Positions 43,807 through 52,942 of a DNA stretch of 64,000 nt are shown piece after piece. Numbering within the stretch: position 1 is the first letter of the stretch; each line of letters starts with the position of its first letter. This DNA is from an uncultured Pelagibacteraceae bacterium (GTDB taxonomy: Bacteria; Pseudomonadota; Alphaproteobacteria; Pelagibacterales; Pelagibacteraceae). The stretch covers positions 186,001 through 250,000 of the forward strand of contig CACECJ010000001.1 in NCBI GenBank assembly GCA_902557935.1, in the 5' to 3' direction. The notes beneath the pieces are model-generated. The model saw only the letters and a program-made list of their open reading frames with translations. It ran no database searches and had not been told where the DNA came from. The position numbers and the translations under genes were made by a program.

Positions 43807-44081
43807 TGAAGTTAATAGGAACTAAATTTCAGCTTAAAGTATGGGCTTATTTAAGGAAAATACCTCGTGGAAGCGTTAAAACCTACTCTCAAGTGGCAAA
43901 AGATATAGGGAAACCGCTTGCTATACGCGCTGTGGCCAACGCCATAGGAAAAAACCCATATGCTCCTAAAATACCTTGCCATAGAGTTATAAGATCTGAC
44001 GGATCGTTGGGAGGCTATTCAGGCAAAGGAGGCGTAAAAACAAAGAGATTTTTACTAAAAAAAGAGGGTATTAAGCTCTAG
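43806..44081 (+). CDS. methylated-DNA--protein-cysteine methyltransferase (short form)
   Basis: The 91 aa protein is the DNA-binding and catalytic domain of the Ogt/MGMT family, which removes alkyl groups from O6-alkylguanine. It has GTKFQLKVWAYLRKIPRGSVKTYSQVAKDIGKPLAIRAVANAIGKNP, the arginine-finger and helix-turn-helix region, and the acceptor motif IPCHRVIRSDGSLGGYSGG-like with Cys present. The N-terminal ribonuclease-H-like domain of longer Ogt is absent, as in many stand-alone short forms. It overlaps the small membrane protein gene by 1 bp. Confidence 0.93.
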   Translation: MKLIGTKFQLKVWAYLRKIPRGSVKTYSQVAKDIGKPLAIRAVANAIGKNPYAPKIPCHRVIRSDGSLGGYSGKGGVKTKRFLLKKEGIKL

Positions 44082-44493
44082 AATTGTTATTTGACGGGCG
44101 ATCGGGTCTATTGGCCCCTATTTCACTGTTTTTTTTATCCACACACCAGCTGGTTGTACTCTGAAATGAATGATTTCAAAAAAAACACCATCTACGGCCG
44201 TTTAAACGGTATATTCAGTAAACGCAAAGCTCTTAGAATACTTAATTATAAACGCTTTTAGAGTGGTCTAAAACACAGAATTTTGCTTAATTTTAGCTTA
44301 TAGTAATTTATCATTTCTTCGAATTTTATAATCTATCCTTAATTTTTAATACTTTTTTGCACAGATTTGTTATTTTTTAATCAAAAATAAGTGTTATTTT
44401 CCAATGTTTATTTGTTTTTTTTTCATAATATATAAGTATTACTTACCTATTAGCTAATCTATTACATTAATTACTAAATCTAAGTTACTGTAT
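44082..44493. other. 412-bp non-coding region between convergent genes, with clustered dyads
   Basis: This is the only gene-free stretch above 300 bp. The left ~140 bp is richer in G+C than its surroundings. It carries a GGGT/GCCC hairpin (44104-44117), palindrome ACCAGCTGGT (44145-44154), hairpin TGAAAT-gaatg-ATTTCA (44162-44178) and palindrome CCGTTTAAACGG (44198-44209). The right ~250 bp is AT-rich and featureless apart from a TTTTGCACA (44355-44363). No ORF with family features is seen on either strand. A structured RNA or a replication-related element are the main options. I do not match it to tmRNA, RNase P, SRP or 6S RNA. Confidence 0.6.
44135..44143 (+). promoter_or_regulatory. consensus DnaA-box sequence
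   Basis: TTATCCACA is identical to the strongest E. coli DnaA box. A second site fitting TTWTNCACA (TTTTGCACA) lies at 44355-44363. About half a copy of a given 9-mer is expected by chance in 64 kb on two strands, and two boxes are too few for a normal origin, so functional meaning is uncertain. Confidence 0.3.
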
Positions 44494-45393
44494 TTATTGA
44501 AAATATTTGAGACTTAGATATACAACAATTGGGATAGTGATAAATGACATAAGTGTTGAAGTAACTATGACGCTAGCAATACTATCGACTACCCTTTTCT
44601 CTGAATACATCGAGCCTACTAAGTAAGTTAGTATAGCGCTAGGCATTGCAGATTGAATCAACAACACTCCAGCAGCCAATCCAGTAAGGTTTAAGTATTT
44701 AATTAAACCAAATCCAATTAAGGGTCCAATTATAATTCTAATACTACTTAAAAGAGATGCATTTAACCAAGAAACTACTTTTAACTTTGTCAACGCTATC
44801 CCTAAAGACATAAGAACTAGAAAAATTGTTGCATAAGTTAACAAAAACGTAGTATTAACTACAAAACCAGGAACTTCCCAATCTTTGTATAAAACAATAA
44901 CTGCCGCAATTATTCCGTAAATAGGCATATTAGTAATTAATATTTTAAGTGAAAAACTCTTTTTTGCTAGAAGAACCCCTAAAGTGAAGTGAAGTAAGAT
45001 AATTACTGATGCAATAGCTGAGGCTACACCTAAACCCTCTGTACCATAAGCAAATAAGCAAATTGGTATACCCATATTACCAGTATTAGGGAGTATTAAT
45101 GGAGGAAGTTCACTTATAAAATCCTTTTTCATTAAAGCAAGAGCAATAAGCCCTACCACAGCAAACCCGCCTATAATAATTAAAGCATAAATAAAATATT
45201 CTATAAACGTTTGCAAAGTTACACCTGTAGAAGTAATAGTGTAGAAGATCATAGCAGGTGTACCAACATTGCCAGCCAATGTTGTTATAAAATCAGTATT
45301 AAAATTCGGATCTTTTTTTCCTAAATAGTAACCAATTCCAATAACAAAAAATACCGGAAGTATGACGTCTATAAGTTTAATGTAAAGTTCCAT
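44494..45393 (-). CDS. AEC family permease (auxin efflux carrier-like)
   Basis: The 299 aa integral membrane protein has about ten helices and the AEC arrangement. It starts VILPVFFVIGIGYYLGKK, and has LAGNVGTPAMIFYTI, LPNTGNMGIPICLFAYG (the conserved N-x-G-N-x-G-x-P motif) and LLIQSAMPSAILTYLVGSMY. Family members export or import small organic acids or amino-acid derivatives; the substrate here is unknown. It overlaps the SbmA-like gene by one base. Confidence 0.9.
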   Translation of the reverse strand: MELYIKLIDVILPVFFVIGIGYYLGKKDPNFNTDFITTLAGNVGTPAMIFYTITSTGVTLQTFIEYFIYALIIIGGFAVVGLIALALMKKDFISELPPLILPNTGNMGIPICLFAYGTEGLGVASAIASVIILLHFTLGVLLAKKSFSLKILITNMPIYGIIAAVIVLYKDWEVPGFVVNTTFLLTYATIFLVLMSLGIALTKLKVVSWLNASLLSSIRIIIGPLIGFGLIKYLNLTGLAAGVLLIQSAMPSAILTYLVGSMYSEKRVVDSIASVIVTSTLMSFITIPIVVYLSLKYFQ

Positions 45394-46400
45394 TAAACTC
45401 TTACATCAGATTTTCGAGGTTTTCTCAACTTATTAGTATTATAATTAATTGCAGTTTCGAACTCCATCAATCGCTTATGTATAGATCTTAATTCTGTAAT
45501 TCTTGTCCAATTGTACAAAAATACAGAAAAGGCATCTTTTACTTCACCAAAAGCATTAACAACTTGCATCATCACACCCAATGTGAACGCAGCAGTAAAT
45601 AATCCTGGTGCCATAATTAAAAATGGAACAATAACAAATAATTGTCTGTACCAAATAGCCCATAAGTCAAAATAACCATAATGTAAGAAAAGCTTGTGGT
45701 AATTAAATTTTATACCAGTAAATAGTTGTAAGATAGTTGGGGCTTGAACATAATTTTTTCTGTCATCCTCACCATAAACTAACTCTTTTCTAAATGCTGC
45801 TTCAACTTTTTGATTATTATATTCTAAACCGGGAAGTTTTATACCAACCAACCAACTGATAAGGATACCTCCTAAACTTAGTGTAAGCGCAACCCAAACT
45901 AAAGACCCGGATACATTATTCAAAAAAGGAACGGAAACATTAGATGAAAGAACCCAAAGAATTGGAATAAATGCAATTAAAGTCATAATAGCTTTTACAA
46001 CTTGGAGGCCAATTGACTCAACTATTTTTGCAAAATTCATACAGTCTTCTTGAATTCTTTGAGATGATCCTTCTACTTTAGCTTCAGTAGCTCTCCAATA
46101 AGGCATATATGAAAATGTCATTGCCTCTCTCCATCTAAAAGCCCATAACCGTGTAAACCAGTTTGTAAATGCAAAAAGTGTAACGTAAGGGAGTGCAATA
46201 TATAAAAATCTTTCTATGGATAACCAAAACTCTGAAATATCACGTTTTTCTGCAGTTTGAAGAATATCGTAAAAATCTTTATACCAACTGTTAAATAAGA
46301 CATCCAAATATGTTTGTAATACTAGAAGAGAGATTATGAAGAAACCTCCTCCATATGACCAGTAAAACCATTTTTTATCTTTAAAAAAACTTCTCCACAT
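45393..46400 (-). CDS. SbmA/BacA-like peptide transporter
   Basis: The 335 aa membrane protein matches the SbmA/BacA family. These proteins import peptide antibiotics and cobalamin-like compounds and have no ATPase domain. Visible features are the N-terminal WFYWSYGGGFFIISLLVLQTYLDVLFNSWYKDFYD, FRWREAMTFSYMPYW, EGSSQRIQEDC (a BacA hallmark) and NAFGEVKDAFSVFLYNWTRITELRSIHKRLMEFE. Length is slightly below the usual ~400 aa. It lies between the AEC permease and NDUFS4-like genes with almost no spacing. Confidence 0.92.
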   Translation of the reverse strand: MWRSFFKDKKWFYWSYGGGFFIISLLVLQTYLDVLFNSWYKDFYDILQTAEKRDISEFWLSIERFLYIALPYVTLFAFTNWFTRLWAFRWREAMTFSYMPYWRATEAKVEGSSQRIQEDCMNFAKIVESIGLQVVKAIMTLIAFIPILWVLSSNVSVPFLNNVSGSLVWVALTLSLGGILISWLVGIKLPGLEYNNQKVEAAFRKELVYGEDDRKNYVQAPTILQLFTGIKFNYHKLFLHYGYFDLWAIWYRQLFVIVPFLIMAPGLFTAAFTLGVMMQVVNAFGEVKDAFSVFLYNWTRITELRSIHKRLMEFETAINYNTNKLRKPRKSDVRV

Positions 46401-46402
46401 AA

Positions 46403-46687
46403 CTAATCTTTTAGAAAATTATCTGCATAAGATTTTATTATAAATTTCTTTTTTTTTGGTTCTATAACTTTGAAATCAATATTATTTTTCTTAGCATATT
46501 CAATGGCAGCATCTTTATTGGGAAATTTTAAGATGACTTCTTCAAGAGTATCAGTTGAAGTTTCCCATCCCATAAAAGGGTTGATAAATGGATCTTTGGT
46601 TTCAAATTCAAGCACCCAATATTTTAGTTTTGCCCTGCCCGATTGCATTGCTGTTTTTGTAGGAATGTATATTTTTGCTTTTTTCAT
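46403..46687 (-). CDS. NADH dehydrogenase-associated NDUFS4-like subunit (ETC complex I family)
   Basis: The 94 aa protein belongs to the alphaproteobacterial and mitochondrial NDUFS4 accessory-subunit family of complex I. It contains [64 protein letters not shown] and KSYADNFL, which align along the family (W-x-L-E-F and MGWTSS-like motifs). It is probably the first gene of the short minus-strand group with the SbmA-like and AEC genes. tRNA-Pro lies 8 bp upstream. Confidence 0.92.
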   Translation of the reverse strand: MKKAKIYIPTKTAMQSGRAKLKYWVLEFETKDPFINPFMGWETSTDTLEEVILKFPNKDAAIEYAKKNNIDFKVIEPKKKKFIIKSYADNFLKD

Positions 46688-46695
46688 ACTATTTT

Positions 46696-46772
<77 letters not shown>

Positions 46773-46845
46773 AATGTCTGTTTTATAGGTTAATTAAGCA
46801 ATTTTGGCAATTGAAAGATAGTCTCTATAGAAGTAAATAATACCA

Positions 46846-48018
46846 ATGATCCAGCATATAACAAAACCATTTAAATATTTTTTTAAACTTGAGGCTGCTT
46901 CTGGGTTAGTTTTGTTATTTGCTGCCATCCTAGCACTTATAATCAGTAATAGTGGTTTAAATGAAATCTATTTTTCTACCTTAGAAAAATATATCACACT
47001 TGGTACTAAAGATTTTGGTTTAAAACTAAGTGTTCTACATTGGATAAATGACGTTCTGATGGCAATATTTTTCTTTTTTGTTTCATTGGAGATTAAAAGA
47101 GAATTTATTCAGGGAGAATTATCTAATCCAAAACAAGCTATGCTGCCTATTATTGGTGCAGTTGGAGGTATGGCGGTGCCCGCATTGTTCTATATCGTTG
47201 TAAATTATTCTGACAGCACAACATTAAATGGTTGGGCTATACCTTCAGCTACAGATATTGCTTTCTCTTTAGGAGTTTTATCGTTATTAGGTAAAAGGGT
47301 TCCAATATCGCTAAAAGTTTTTTTGACTGCTCTAGCAATTATAGATGACTTAGGGGCAATTGTTATTATTGCCTTTTTTTATTCTGGAAATATTGAAGCA
47401 AAATATTTAGTTCTGATGTTATTATCTTTGATTATTTTAGTAGCTTTTAATAAATATAAAATAAAAAATTTTATACCTTTCTTTATTGTAGGAATTTTTC
47501 TGTGGGATTTTACTCATCAATCAGGAATTCATGCTACAATAGCTGGTGTTCTATTAGCCCTAACAATTCCACATAACAAAAATAAGAGTAAAGAGTCAAT
47601 GTTACTCAAACTAGAACATGGATTGTCACCTTATGTAGCTTTTGGAATAATGCCGCTTTTTGCTTTTGCAAATGCAGGAGTTTCTCTTGAAGGACTTACT
47701 TTTGCTACTTTGTTAAATCCTGTGCCTCTTGGAATTGTTTTAGGTTTATTTTTTGGAAAACAAATTGGTGTTTTTGCCCTCTCCTATTTATCAGTTAAAT
47801 TTAAATTTGCCGATAAACCATCCGGTTCCACTTGGTTAGCTCTTTATGGAGTTTCAATATTAACAGGTATTGGATTTACTATGAGTTTATTTGTTGGAAA
47901 TCTAGCATTTGTAAATAATCTAGAATATATTGATGGAGTTAAAATTGGAGTTTTAGCGGGCTCACTACTTTCTACACTCTTTGGCTATTTTTTATTATTA
48001 TATTCGTCAAAAAAATGA
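46846..48018 (+). CDS. nhaA: Na+/H+ antiporter NhaA
   Basis: NhaA exchanges two protons for one sodium ion and controls pH and sodium. The 390 aa protein has the expected ~12 membrane helices. Key motifs are GLVLLFAAILALIISNSGL near the start, LHWINDVLMAIFFFFVSLEIKREFIQGELSN, the PSATDIAFSLGVLSLLG region, the double Asp transport site LAIIDDLGAIVIIAFFY, and FALANAGV-like FAFANAGVSLEG. It overlaps the SufU-like gene by 4 bp. Confidence 0.97.
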   Translation: MIQHITKPFKYFFKLEAASGLVLLFAAILALIISNSGLNEIYFSTLEKYITLGTKDFGLKLSVLHWINDVLMAIFFFFVSLEIKREFIQGELSNPKQAMLPIIGAVGGMAVPALFYIVVNYSDSTTLNGWAIPSATDIAFSLGVLSLLGKRVPISLKVFLTALAIIDDLGAIVIIAFFYSGNIEAKYLVLMLLSLIILVAFNKYKIKNFIPFFIVGIFLWDFTHQSGIHATIAGVLLALTIPHNKNKSKESMLLKLEHGLSPYVAFGIMPLFAFANAGVSLEGLTFATLLNPVPLGIVLGLFFGKQIGVFALSYLSVKFKFADKPSGSTWLALYGVSILTGIGFTMSLFVGNLAFVNNLEYIDGVKIGVLAGSLLSTLFGYFLLLYSSKK

Positions 48019-48416
48019 TTAATAAGGAAATAATTAAAATAGCTTCTAATACTTCGAACGTAGGTTTGAAAAATAAATATTCACATAAAGTTTCTTTAAA
48101 AAATACAACTTGCGGAGATAAAATTACTCTTGAACTAATAGCTGATAAAAAAAAGATAAATTCAATGAAATATGAAACAGTATCTTGCATATATTGTGAA
48201 GCATCTGCTAGCCTTCTTTCTAGAAAAATAAAAGATATAGATCTAAAAGATATTAAAAATGACTTAATGGCTTTGAAAAATATATCCACTAAAGAAAATT
48301 CAAAGATACCAAAGAGATTATCTGACTTTAAAAAATTGTTGAATAGTGACAATTATAGTAGATTTAAGTGTATATTTTTGCCAATTGATGCAGTAGTAAA
48401 AGCATTAAAATTATGA
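48015..48416 (+). CDS. SufU/IscU-like iron-sulfur cluster scaffold protein
   Basis: The 133 aa protein carries the three scaffold cysteines in the expected order: NTTCGDKITLEL, VSCIYCEASASLLSRKI (with an extra Cys and the SAS-like stretch) and SRFKCIFLPIDAVVKAL. That is the SufU pattern (TCGD ... GC.IS.ASASMM ... R.KC..L). The IscU glycine-cysteine context is relaxed (S-C-I-Y-C). It could assemble or transfer clusters, or be a zinc-bound sulfur acceptor of a SufS desulfurase. It overlaps nhaA and the peroxidase gene by 4 bp each. Confidence 0.82.
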   Translation: MINKEIIKIASNTSNVGLKNKYSHKVSLKNTTCGDKITLELIADKKKINSMKYETVSCIYCEASASLLSRKIKDIDLKDIKNDLMALKNISTKENSKIPKRLSDFKKLLNSDNYSRFKCIFLPIDAVVKALKL

Positions 48417-48949
48417 AAAGTATATATATTATTTTATTTATGTTTGGTTTTTTTACTAAAGTAGTGGCAGGAAACTTTGGAACTGCTTATGACTACGAGT
48501 TCAATAGTATTGATGGTGGTTTAATCAAGCTAAATAAATACAAAGGCAAAGTAATTGTTATAGTAAATGTTGCAAGCCGATGTGGTTACACTCCTCAATA
48601 TGAAAGTCTTCAAACGCTCTGGTCCGAATATAAAGGTAAAAATTTAGTTGTTTTAGGTATTCCTACAAACAATTTTAGGCAGGAGCCTGGAAATAACAAA
48701 GAAATCAAAGATTTCTGCGAGACAAATTTTGGAATTACTTTCCCAATGACTGAAAAAATTAATGTAATAGGTAACAATTCGCATCCATTTTATAAATGGG
48801 CAAGAAAAGATTATGGTATAGGCGCTATTCCTAAATGGAATTTTCATAAAATTATTATTGGAAAAAATGGAAAAGTTGCTGAAACATTTTCTTCAATAAC
48901 AAAACCAACATCTAAAAAATTCTTGAAAGCCATTGAAGATTTAATTTAG
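48413..48949 (+). CDS. glutathione/thiol peroxidase with signal peptide
   Basis: The 178 aa protein is a Cys-type glutathione peroxidase that reduces peroxides. An N-terminal signal peptide (MKSIYIILFMFGFFTKVVAG) points to the periplasm. The core has VIVNVASRCGYTPQYESLQTLW with the peroxidatic Cys, GIPTNNFRQEPGNNKEIKDFC with the catalytic Gln and a possible resolving Cys, and KWNFHKIIIGKNG with the Trp-Asn. Most family members are cytoplasmic, so the signal peptide is notable. The end overlaps the convergent hydrolase gene by 4 bp. Confidence 0.93.
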   Translation: MKSIYIILFMFGFFTKVVAGNFGTAYDYEFNSIDGGLIKLNKYKGKVIVIVNVASRCGYTPQYESLQTLWSEYKGKNLVVLGIPTNNFRQEPGNNKEIKDFCETNFGITFPMTEKINVIGNNSHPFYKWARKDYGIGAIPKWNFHKIIIGKNGKVAETFSSITKPTSKKFLKAIEDLI

Positions 48950-49713
48950 AATCTAAAACTTAGTCCATCGTAAGCAGGCACTATATTTTTGGGTAACTTT
49001 TTCTTTAATTTAAAATAATCTAAATCCGTGTGTAGATTTGTTAGTATGGCTTTTTTTGGCTCAGTTAAATATATTAAATCTAAAGCTTCATTTAAATTGA
49101 AATGAGACGGATGTTTATTAATTTTTAAGCAATCTAATATTAAATAATTAAGGTTTTTAAGATATTTTAAGTTTTTTGAAGGAACTTTGTTACAATCGCT
49201 AATGTATGCAATTTTATCCATTAAATAACCGGTTGATTTTATCAAACCGTGATTTACATCGAATGCCTTGATGGATAACTTTATGTTATTCTTTTTTATA
49301 AAAAAATCGTTATTAATTATTTTAGCTTGCATTATTGGTCTGTATCCTTGCTTTTCTTCAAAACAAAAACTGTAAGATTTTTTTAAAGCTTTAATAGTTC
49401 TATAACTACCGTAAACAGGAATTTTTACTCCATTTTTCCAATAAAATGGTCTCATTTCAAATATACCGGCTGTCTGATCAGCGTGCTCATGCGTGTAAAT
49501 AATAGAGTCTAGATTTTTGATTTTGTTTTTGAGAAATTGATTTTTTATATCAGGCGAAGTGTCTATTAAAACTGATAGGTTTCCCTTTTGAATGTGTGCA
49601 CAACATCTAGTTCTTAAATTTTTCGAGTTTTTTTTTAAATTTCCTTTATAATTAGTTATCCACGGAGAACCAAGAGAACTTCCACAGCCTAAAATTGTAA
49701 ATTTATTTTTCAA
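48946..49713 (-). CDS. metallo-beta-lactamase fold hydrolase (PhnP-like)
   Basis: The 255 aa protein has the metal motif YTHEHADQTAGIFEMRPF (HxHxDH region with Gln in place of the final His), SLRTRCCAHIQ-type NLRTRCCAHI, VLIDTSPDI, AYISDCN and the C-terminal HTDLDY. It belongs to the PhnP/RNase Z-like MBL branch that follows tatD in many Alphaproteobacteria. The natural substrate is unknown, probably a phosphodiester. It overlaps tatD by 4 bp. Confidence 0.9.
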   Translation of the reverse strand: MKNKFTILGCGSSLGSPWITNYKGNLKKNSKNLRTRCCAHIQKGNLSVLIDTSPDIKNQFLKNKIKNLDSIIYTHEHADQTAGIFEMRPFYWKNGVKIPVYGSYRTIKALKKSYSFCFEEKQGYRPIMQAKIINNDFFIKKNNIKLSIKAFDVNHGLIKSTGYLMDKIAYISDCNKVPSKNLKYLKNLNYLILDCLKINKHPSHFNLNEALDLIYLTEPKKAILTNLHTDLDYFKLKKKLPKNIVPAYDGLSFRF

Positions 49714-50492
49714 CTTAATTTACCAAATAAATTAAAAAAATTTTTCGTTGTAATACTTGCAAATTCATCAAACGATAATTTTTTTAGATTGGACAAAAAC
49801 TTCACTGTATGTATTATGTAGCTTGGTTCATTCGACTTACCTCTTAGAGGTACTGGAGCAAGATATGGCGCGTCTGTTTCAACCAATATTTTCTCGTTCG
49901 GTATATCTTTAAAAGTATTAGCTAAATCTTTAGATTTTTTAAAAGTAACTACACCACTAGCAGAAATATATGCACCCAAATCTAATAATTTAAATGCAAA
50001 TTCTCTTGATCCGGTAAAACAGTGAATAAGTATTTTAATTTCTTTTTTTTTTAAATTTTTTTCTAGAATTTCTAGGGTTTCCTTTTCAGCAGATCTTGTA
50101 TGGACAATTAACGGTAAATTTTTTTGCTGAGCAGCTAATATGTGTTGATTAAAAGAATATATTTGATCTTTTTTTTCAGAGTGGTTGTAATAAAAGTCTA
50201 ATCCTGTTTCTCCAATTCCGATAATCTTTTCATTTTGATTGACCTTATTAATTATATCATCTTTATCAAGATTTTGATGTAATTTAGCTTCATGTGGATG
50301 AATGCCATATGTCCCATAAACGCTTTTATGTTCCTCAACAATTTTTAATATTTTGCCAAAACTTTTGTCCTCGGTTGAAATTGTTAGTATGTATTTGACA
50401 CCATCCTTATTCGCTCTGTCTATTGTTTCACGTAGATTGTTTGACATTGGCTCGTAGGTTAAATGGCAATGAGAATCAATTATCATTTTCAA
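49710..50492 (-). CDS. tatD: TatD family metal-dependent hydrolase (DNase)
   Basis: The 260 aa TIM-barrel protein starts IDSHCHLTYEPM, with the HxH metal site. It has YGIHPHEAKL, IIGIGETGLDFYYNHSEKKDQIYSFNQHILAAQ, PLIVHTRSAEKET, ILIHCFTGSREFA and ILVETDAPYLAPVPLRGKSNEPSYI. All family metal ligands are present. TatD-type enzymes have 3'-5' exonuclease activity. It overlaps metG by 17 bp in the metG-tatD-MBL order standard in Alphaproteobacteria. Confidence 0.95.
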   Translation of the reverse strand: MKMIIDSHCHLTYEPMSNNLRETIDRANKDGVKYILTISTEDKSFGKILKIVEEHKSVYGTYGIHPHEAKLHQNLDKDDIINKVNQNEKIIGIGETGLDFYYNHSEKKDQIYSFNQHILAAQQKNLPLIVHTRSAEKETLEILEKNLKKKEIKILIHCFTGSREFAFKLLDLGAYISASGVVTFKKSKDLANTFKDIPNEKILVETDAPYLAPVPLRGKSNEPSYIIHTVKFLSNLKKLSFDEFASITTKNFFNLFGKLS

Positions 50493-52017
50493 TCTTTTTA
50501 AATAAAATATCTAATCTTTTTAATTCAATGTCACAGTTTAGATTATTATTTTTCCTTATATTATCTATTAAAATATCTTTATCAGATATATTAATTGTAT
50601 TTAAAACTTTTTTTGTTGAAATTGGTAAAACTGGGTTTAATAAAATCGAGATATTTTTAATCTGTTCTACGATTGTATTTAAAATTCCACACATTCTATC
50701 TGGATCTTTTTCTTTTAAAGCCCAAGGTTCTGAATCATTAAAATATTTATTAGCTTCAAAAGAAAAATTTATCACTGTTTTAATATACTCGTTTAAATTT
50801 TGTTTGTTTATGTATTCAATTAGTTGAGGAATTTCATCTTTAAGATTCTTAATTAGTTTTATGTCTCTATCGTTCAAGTCAATTTTTTTTGGAATTTTAT
50901 TATTACAATTTTTTTTTATAAATGCAAAAACTCTTTGGCATAGATTACCATAATTATTAGCTAGGTCATTGTTAATACAGTTTTTAAGATTTTGCATAGA
51001 AATACTTCCATCGTTTCCTAATGAAACTTCTTTAATCAAATAATATCTCAATTGATCTATTCCATAGTCTTTAATCACCTCAATTGGATCCAAAATATTA
51101 CCAAGTGATTTAGACATCTTTTTATCATCTGAAAGTATCCAGCCATGTCCAAAAATTCTTTTTGGCAGTGGTAGCTTTGCTGCTAATAAAAAGGCCGGCC
51201 AGTAAACAGCATGAAATCTCAAAATATCTTTGCCAATTACATGAACATCAGCTGGCCAAAAAGATTTATATTTTTCATCCTTAGTATTAGGAAAATTAAG
51301 TGCACTTAAGTAATTTGTTAACGCATCCAACCAAACATAAATTACATGTTTTTTATTTTCAGGAACTGGAATTCCCCAAGAAAAAGATGTCCTGCTTATT
51401 GATAAATCCTTTAAACCTTTTTCTACAAACTTAATAACTTCATTTTTTCTAGATTTTGGTAAAATAAAGTCCTCATTTTTTTTATAATGATCTAATAATC
51501 TTTTTTGAAACTCAGATAGCCTAAAAAAATAAGATTCTTCCTCTACCCATTCGACAGTTGAACCGGAAGTTTTAGATACTTTGATTCCATTATTCTCTTC
51601 TATTTCCTCCACATCGTAATAGGCTTCATCAGATACTGAGTACCATCCACTGTATTTATCTAAATAAATATCTCCTGAATTGATTAATCTATTCCATATT
51701 TCATTTACTGATTTTAAATGTCTGCTCTCAGTTGTTCTAATGAAATCGTTATTAGATAAAGTAAGCGTTTTTGTTAAATTTCGAAAAGTTTCAGATATGT
51801 CATCACAAAAAATTTTAGGATCTTTGTTATTTTTTTCTGCCTCTTTTTGAATCTTTTGACCATGTTCGTCGGTACCTGTTAAAAATAAAACATTATAACC
51901 CTCTAGTCGTTTAAAACGAGCAAAAATATCTGCTACAATACTTGAATAGGCATGACCCATATGAGGTCGGCCAGAGGGGTAATAAATTGGAGTGGTTATA
52001 TAAAAATTTTTACTCAT
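50476..52017 (-). CDS. metG: methionyl-tRNA synthetase (short form)
   Basis: MetG charges tRNA-Met. The 513 aa protein has the class I signature PSGRPHMGHAYSSIVADIFARF (HIGH box as HMGH), LTGTDEHGQKIQ, WLDALTNYLSAL and the KMSKS loop KKMSKSLGNILDP. The helical anticodon-binding domain contains the conserved Trp in NDSEPWALK. It has no C-terminal EMAP-like tRNA-binding domain and no four-cysteine zinc knuckle after DEAYYDVEE, so it is the compact form. It overlaps holB by 8 bp. Confidence 0.96.
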   Translation of the reverse strand: MSKNFYITTPIYYPSGRPHMGHAYSSIVADIFARFKRLEGYNVLFLTGTDEHGQKIQKEAEKNNKDPKIFCDDISETFRNLTKTLTLSNNDFIRTTESRHLKSVNEIWNRLINSGDIYLDKYSGWYSVSDEAYYDVEEIEENNGIKVSKTSGSTVEWVEEESYFFRLSEFQKRLLDHYKKNEDFILPKSRKNEVIKFVEKGLKDLSISRTSFSWGIPVPENKKHVIYVWLDALTNYLSALNFPNTKDEKYKSFWPADVHVIGKDILRFHAVYWPAFLLAAKLPLPKRIFGHGWILSDDKKMSKSLGNILDPIEVIKDYGIDQLRYYLIKEVSLGNDGSISMQNLKNCINNDLANNYGNLCQRVFAFIKKNCNNKIPKKIDLNDRDIKLIKNLKDEIPQLIEYINKQNLNEYIKTVINFSFEANKYFNDSEPWALKEKDPDRMCGILNTIVEQIKNISILLNPVLPISTKKVLNTINISDKDILIDNIRKNNNLNCDIELKRLDILFKKIENDN

Positions 52018-52942
52018 TAAACAATTTTCCCTCTAAAGAATTTAATAAAGTATTCTGATTCAAATTATAAATAAAGAATTCATTAATTTTTTTAAAGATT
52101 ACAGATCTATAATAAATTAGATTTATATTATCTTTAATTTTTGGTGTATAAATCTTATATAAATAATAATCTGTATAAAATAAAATCAAATCTTTATAAA
52201 AAATATCTTTTTCTTTTTTAAAATATTCTAAAATTAATTTTAGATTTAACAAATACTTATCATTAATATTTATCTTACTTTCTAAAAAAAAATAGTTAAA
52301 TCTGATATAGTTTCCAGGTGAAATATTCATTAATTTAAAATCTAAATAATTTTTTTGTTTGAAATAATTTGTCAAATGATCACTAATTTTACGTTTTTCC
52401 TCAGGTGTTAAAATTATTTTCATTTCTAAACTTCTGGATTTTATTGTGTCTAATAATTTTTTAGATTCATTGTTGATCAAAATAAAATAATTATTTTTTG
52501 TAGGTTCTTCTATTATTTTTAAGAGTGCGTTGAGGCTATTAGTATTAAAAATTTCAATTTCATCAAAAATTATAAATCTTTTTTCGTCATTAATTGGGGT
52601 TTTTAATAATTCTTTTTTTAAATTACGAATATCGTCTACTTTTATATTTTTGAAGTTCGTACCATTTAAATATATTATATTTTGGAATGTCCCATTTAAA
52701 TACTGATTATAGAATTCATTATTAAAGTCAAAAAAGTTATTATTTTCATCATACTCTTTATTAAAACAAAAATTCATAAAATGGTTTACTAGAGTTGATT
52801 TACCTATACCCTTTGATCCGGTTAAAAGTAAAACTCTTGGAAGTTTATTTATTAATTGAAGTTCTTTTAACTGATTAAAATAATTTTTTAATCCGAACAA
52901 ACGAGTTGTTTTTCTAGAGTCAAATAGATTTATTAAATTCAT
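52010..52942 (-). CDS. holB: DNA polymerase III subunit delta'
   Basis: Delta' is part of the clamp loader. The 310 aa protein has the N-terminal AAA+ module, with Walker A LLTGSKGIGKSTLVNHF, Walker B-like FIIFDEIEIFNTNSLNALLKIIEEPTKNNYFILI and a sensor SRSLEMK. The conserved EEPT and the intact Walker A are clear, but the zinc-ribbon cysteines of E. coli delta' are absent. The C-terminal collar domain is highly divergent. It lies between tmk and metG with overlaps of 4 and 8 bp. Confidence 0.9.
   Translation of the reverse strand: MNLINLFDSRKTTRLFGLKNYFNQLKELQLINKLPRVLLLTGSKGIGKSTLVNHFMNFCFNKEYDENNNFFDFNNEFYNQYLNGTFQNIIYLNGTNFKNIKVDDIRNLKKELLKTPINDEKRFIIFDEIEIFNTNSLNALLKIIEEPTKNNYFILINNESKKLLDTIKSRSLEMKIILTPEEKRKISDHLTNYFKQKNYLDFKLMNISPGNYIRFNYFFLESKININDKYLLNLKLILEYFKKEKDIFYKDLILFYTDYYLYKIYTPKIKDNINLIYYRSVIFKKINEFFIYNLNQNTLLNSLEGKLFNE

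Noticed and set aside
44082-44493. Replication origin (DnaA box plus AT-rich DNA)
   Set aside because: Only one consensus and one loose box, and the surrounding genes converge on the region instead of diverging from it. Kept only as a finding, not as an origin call.
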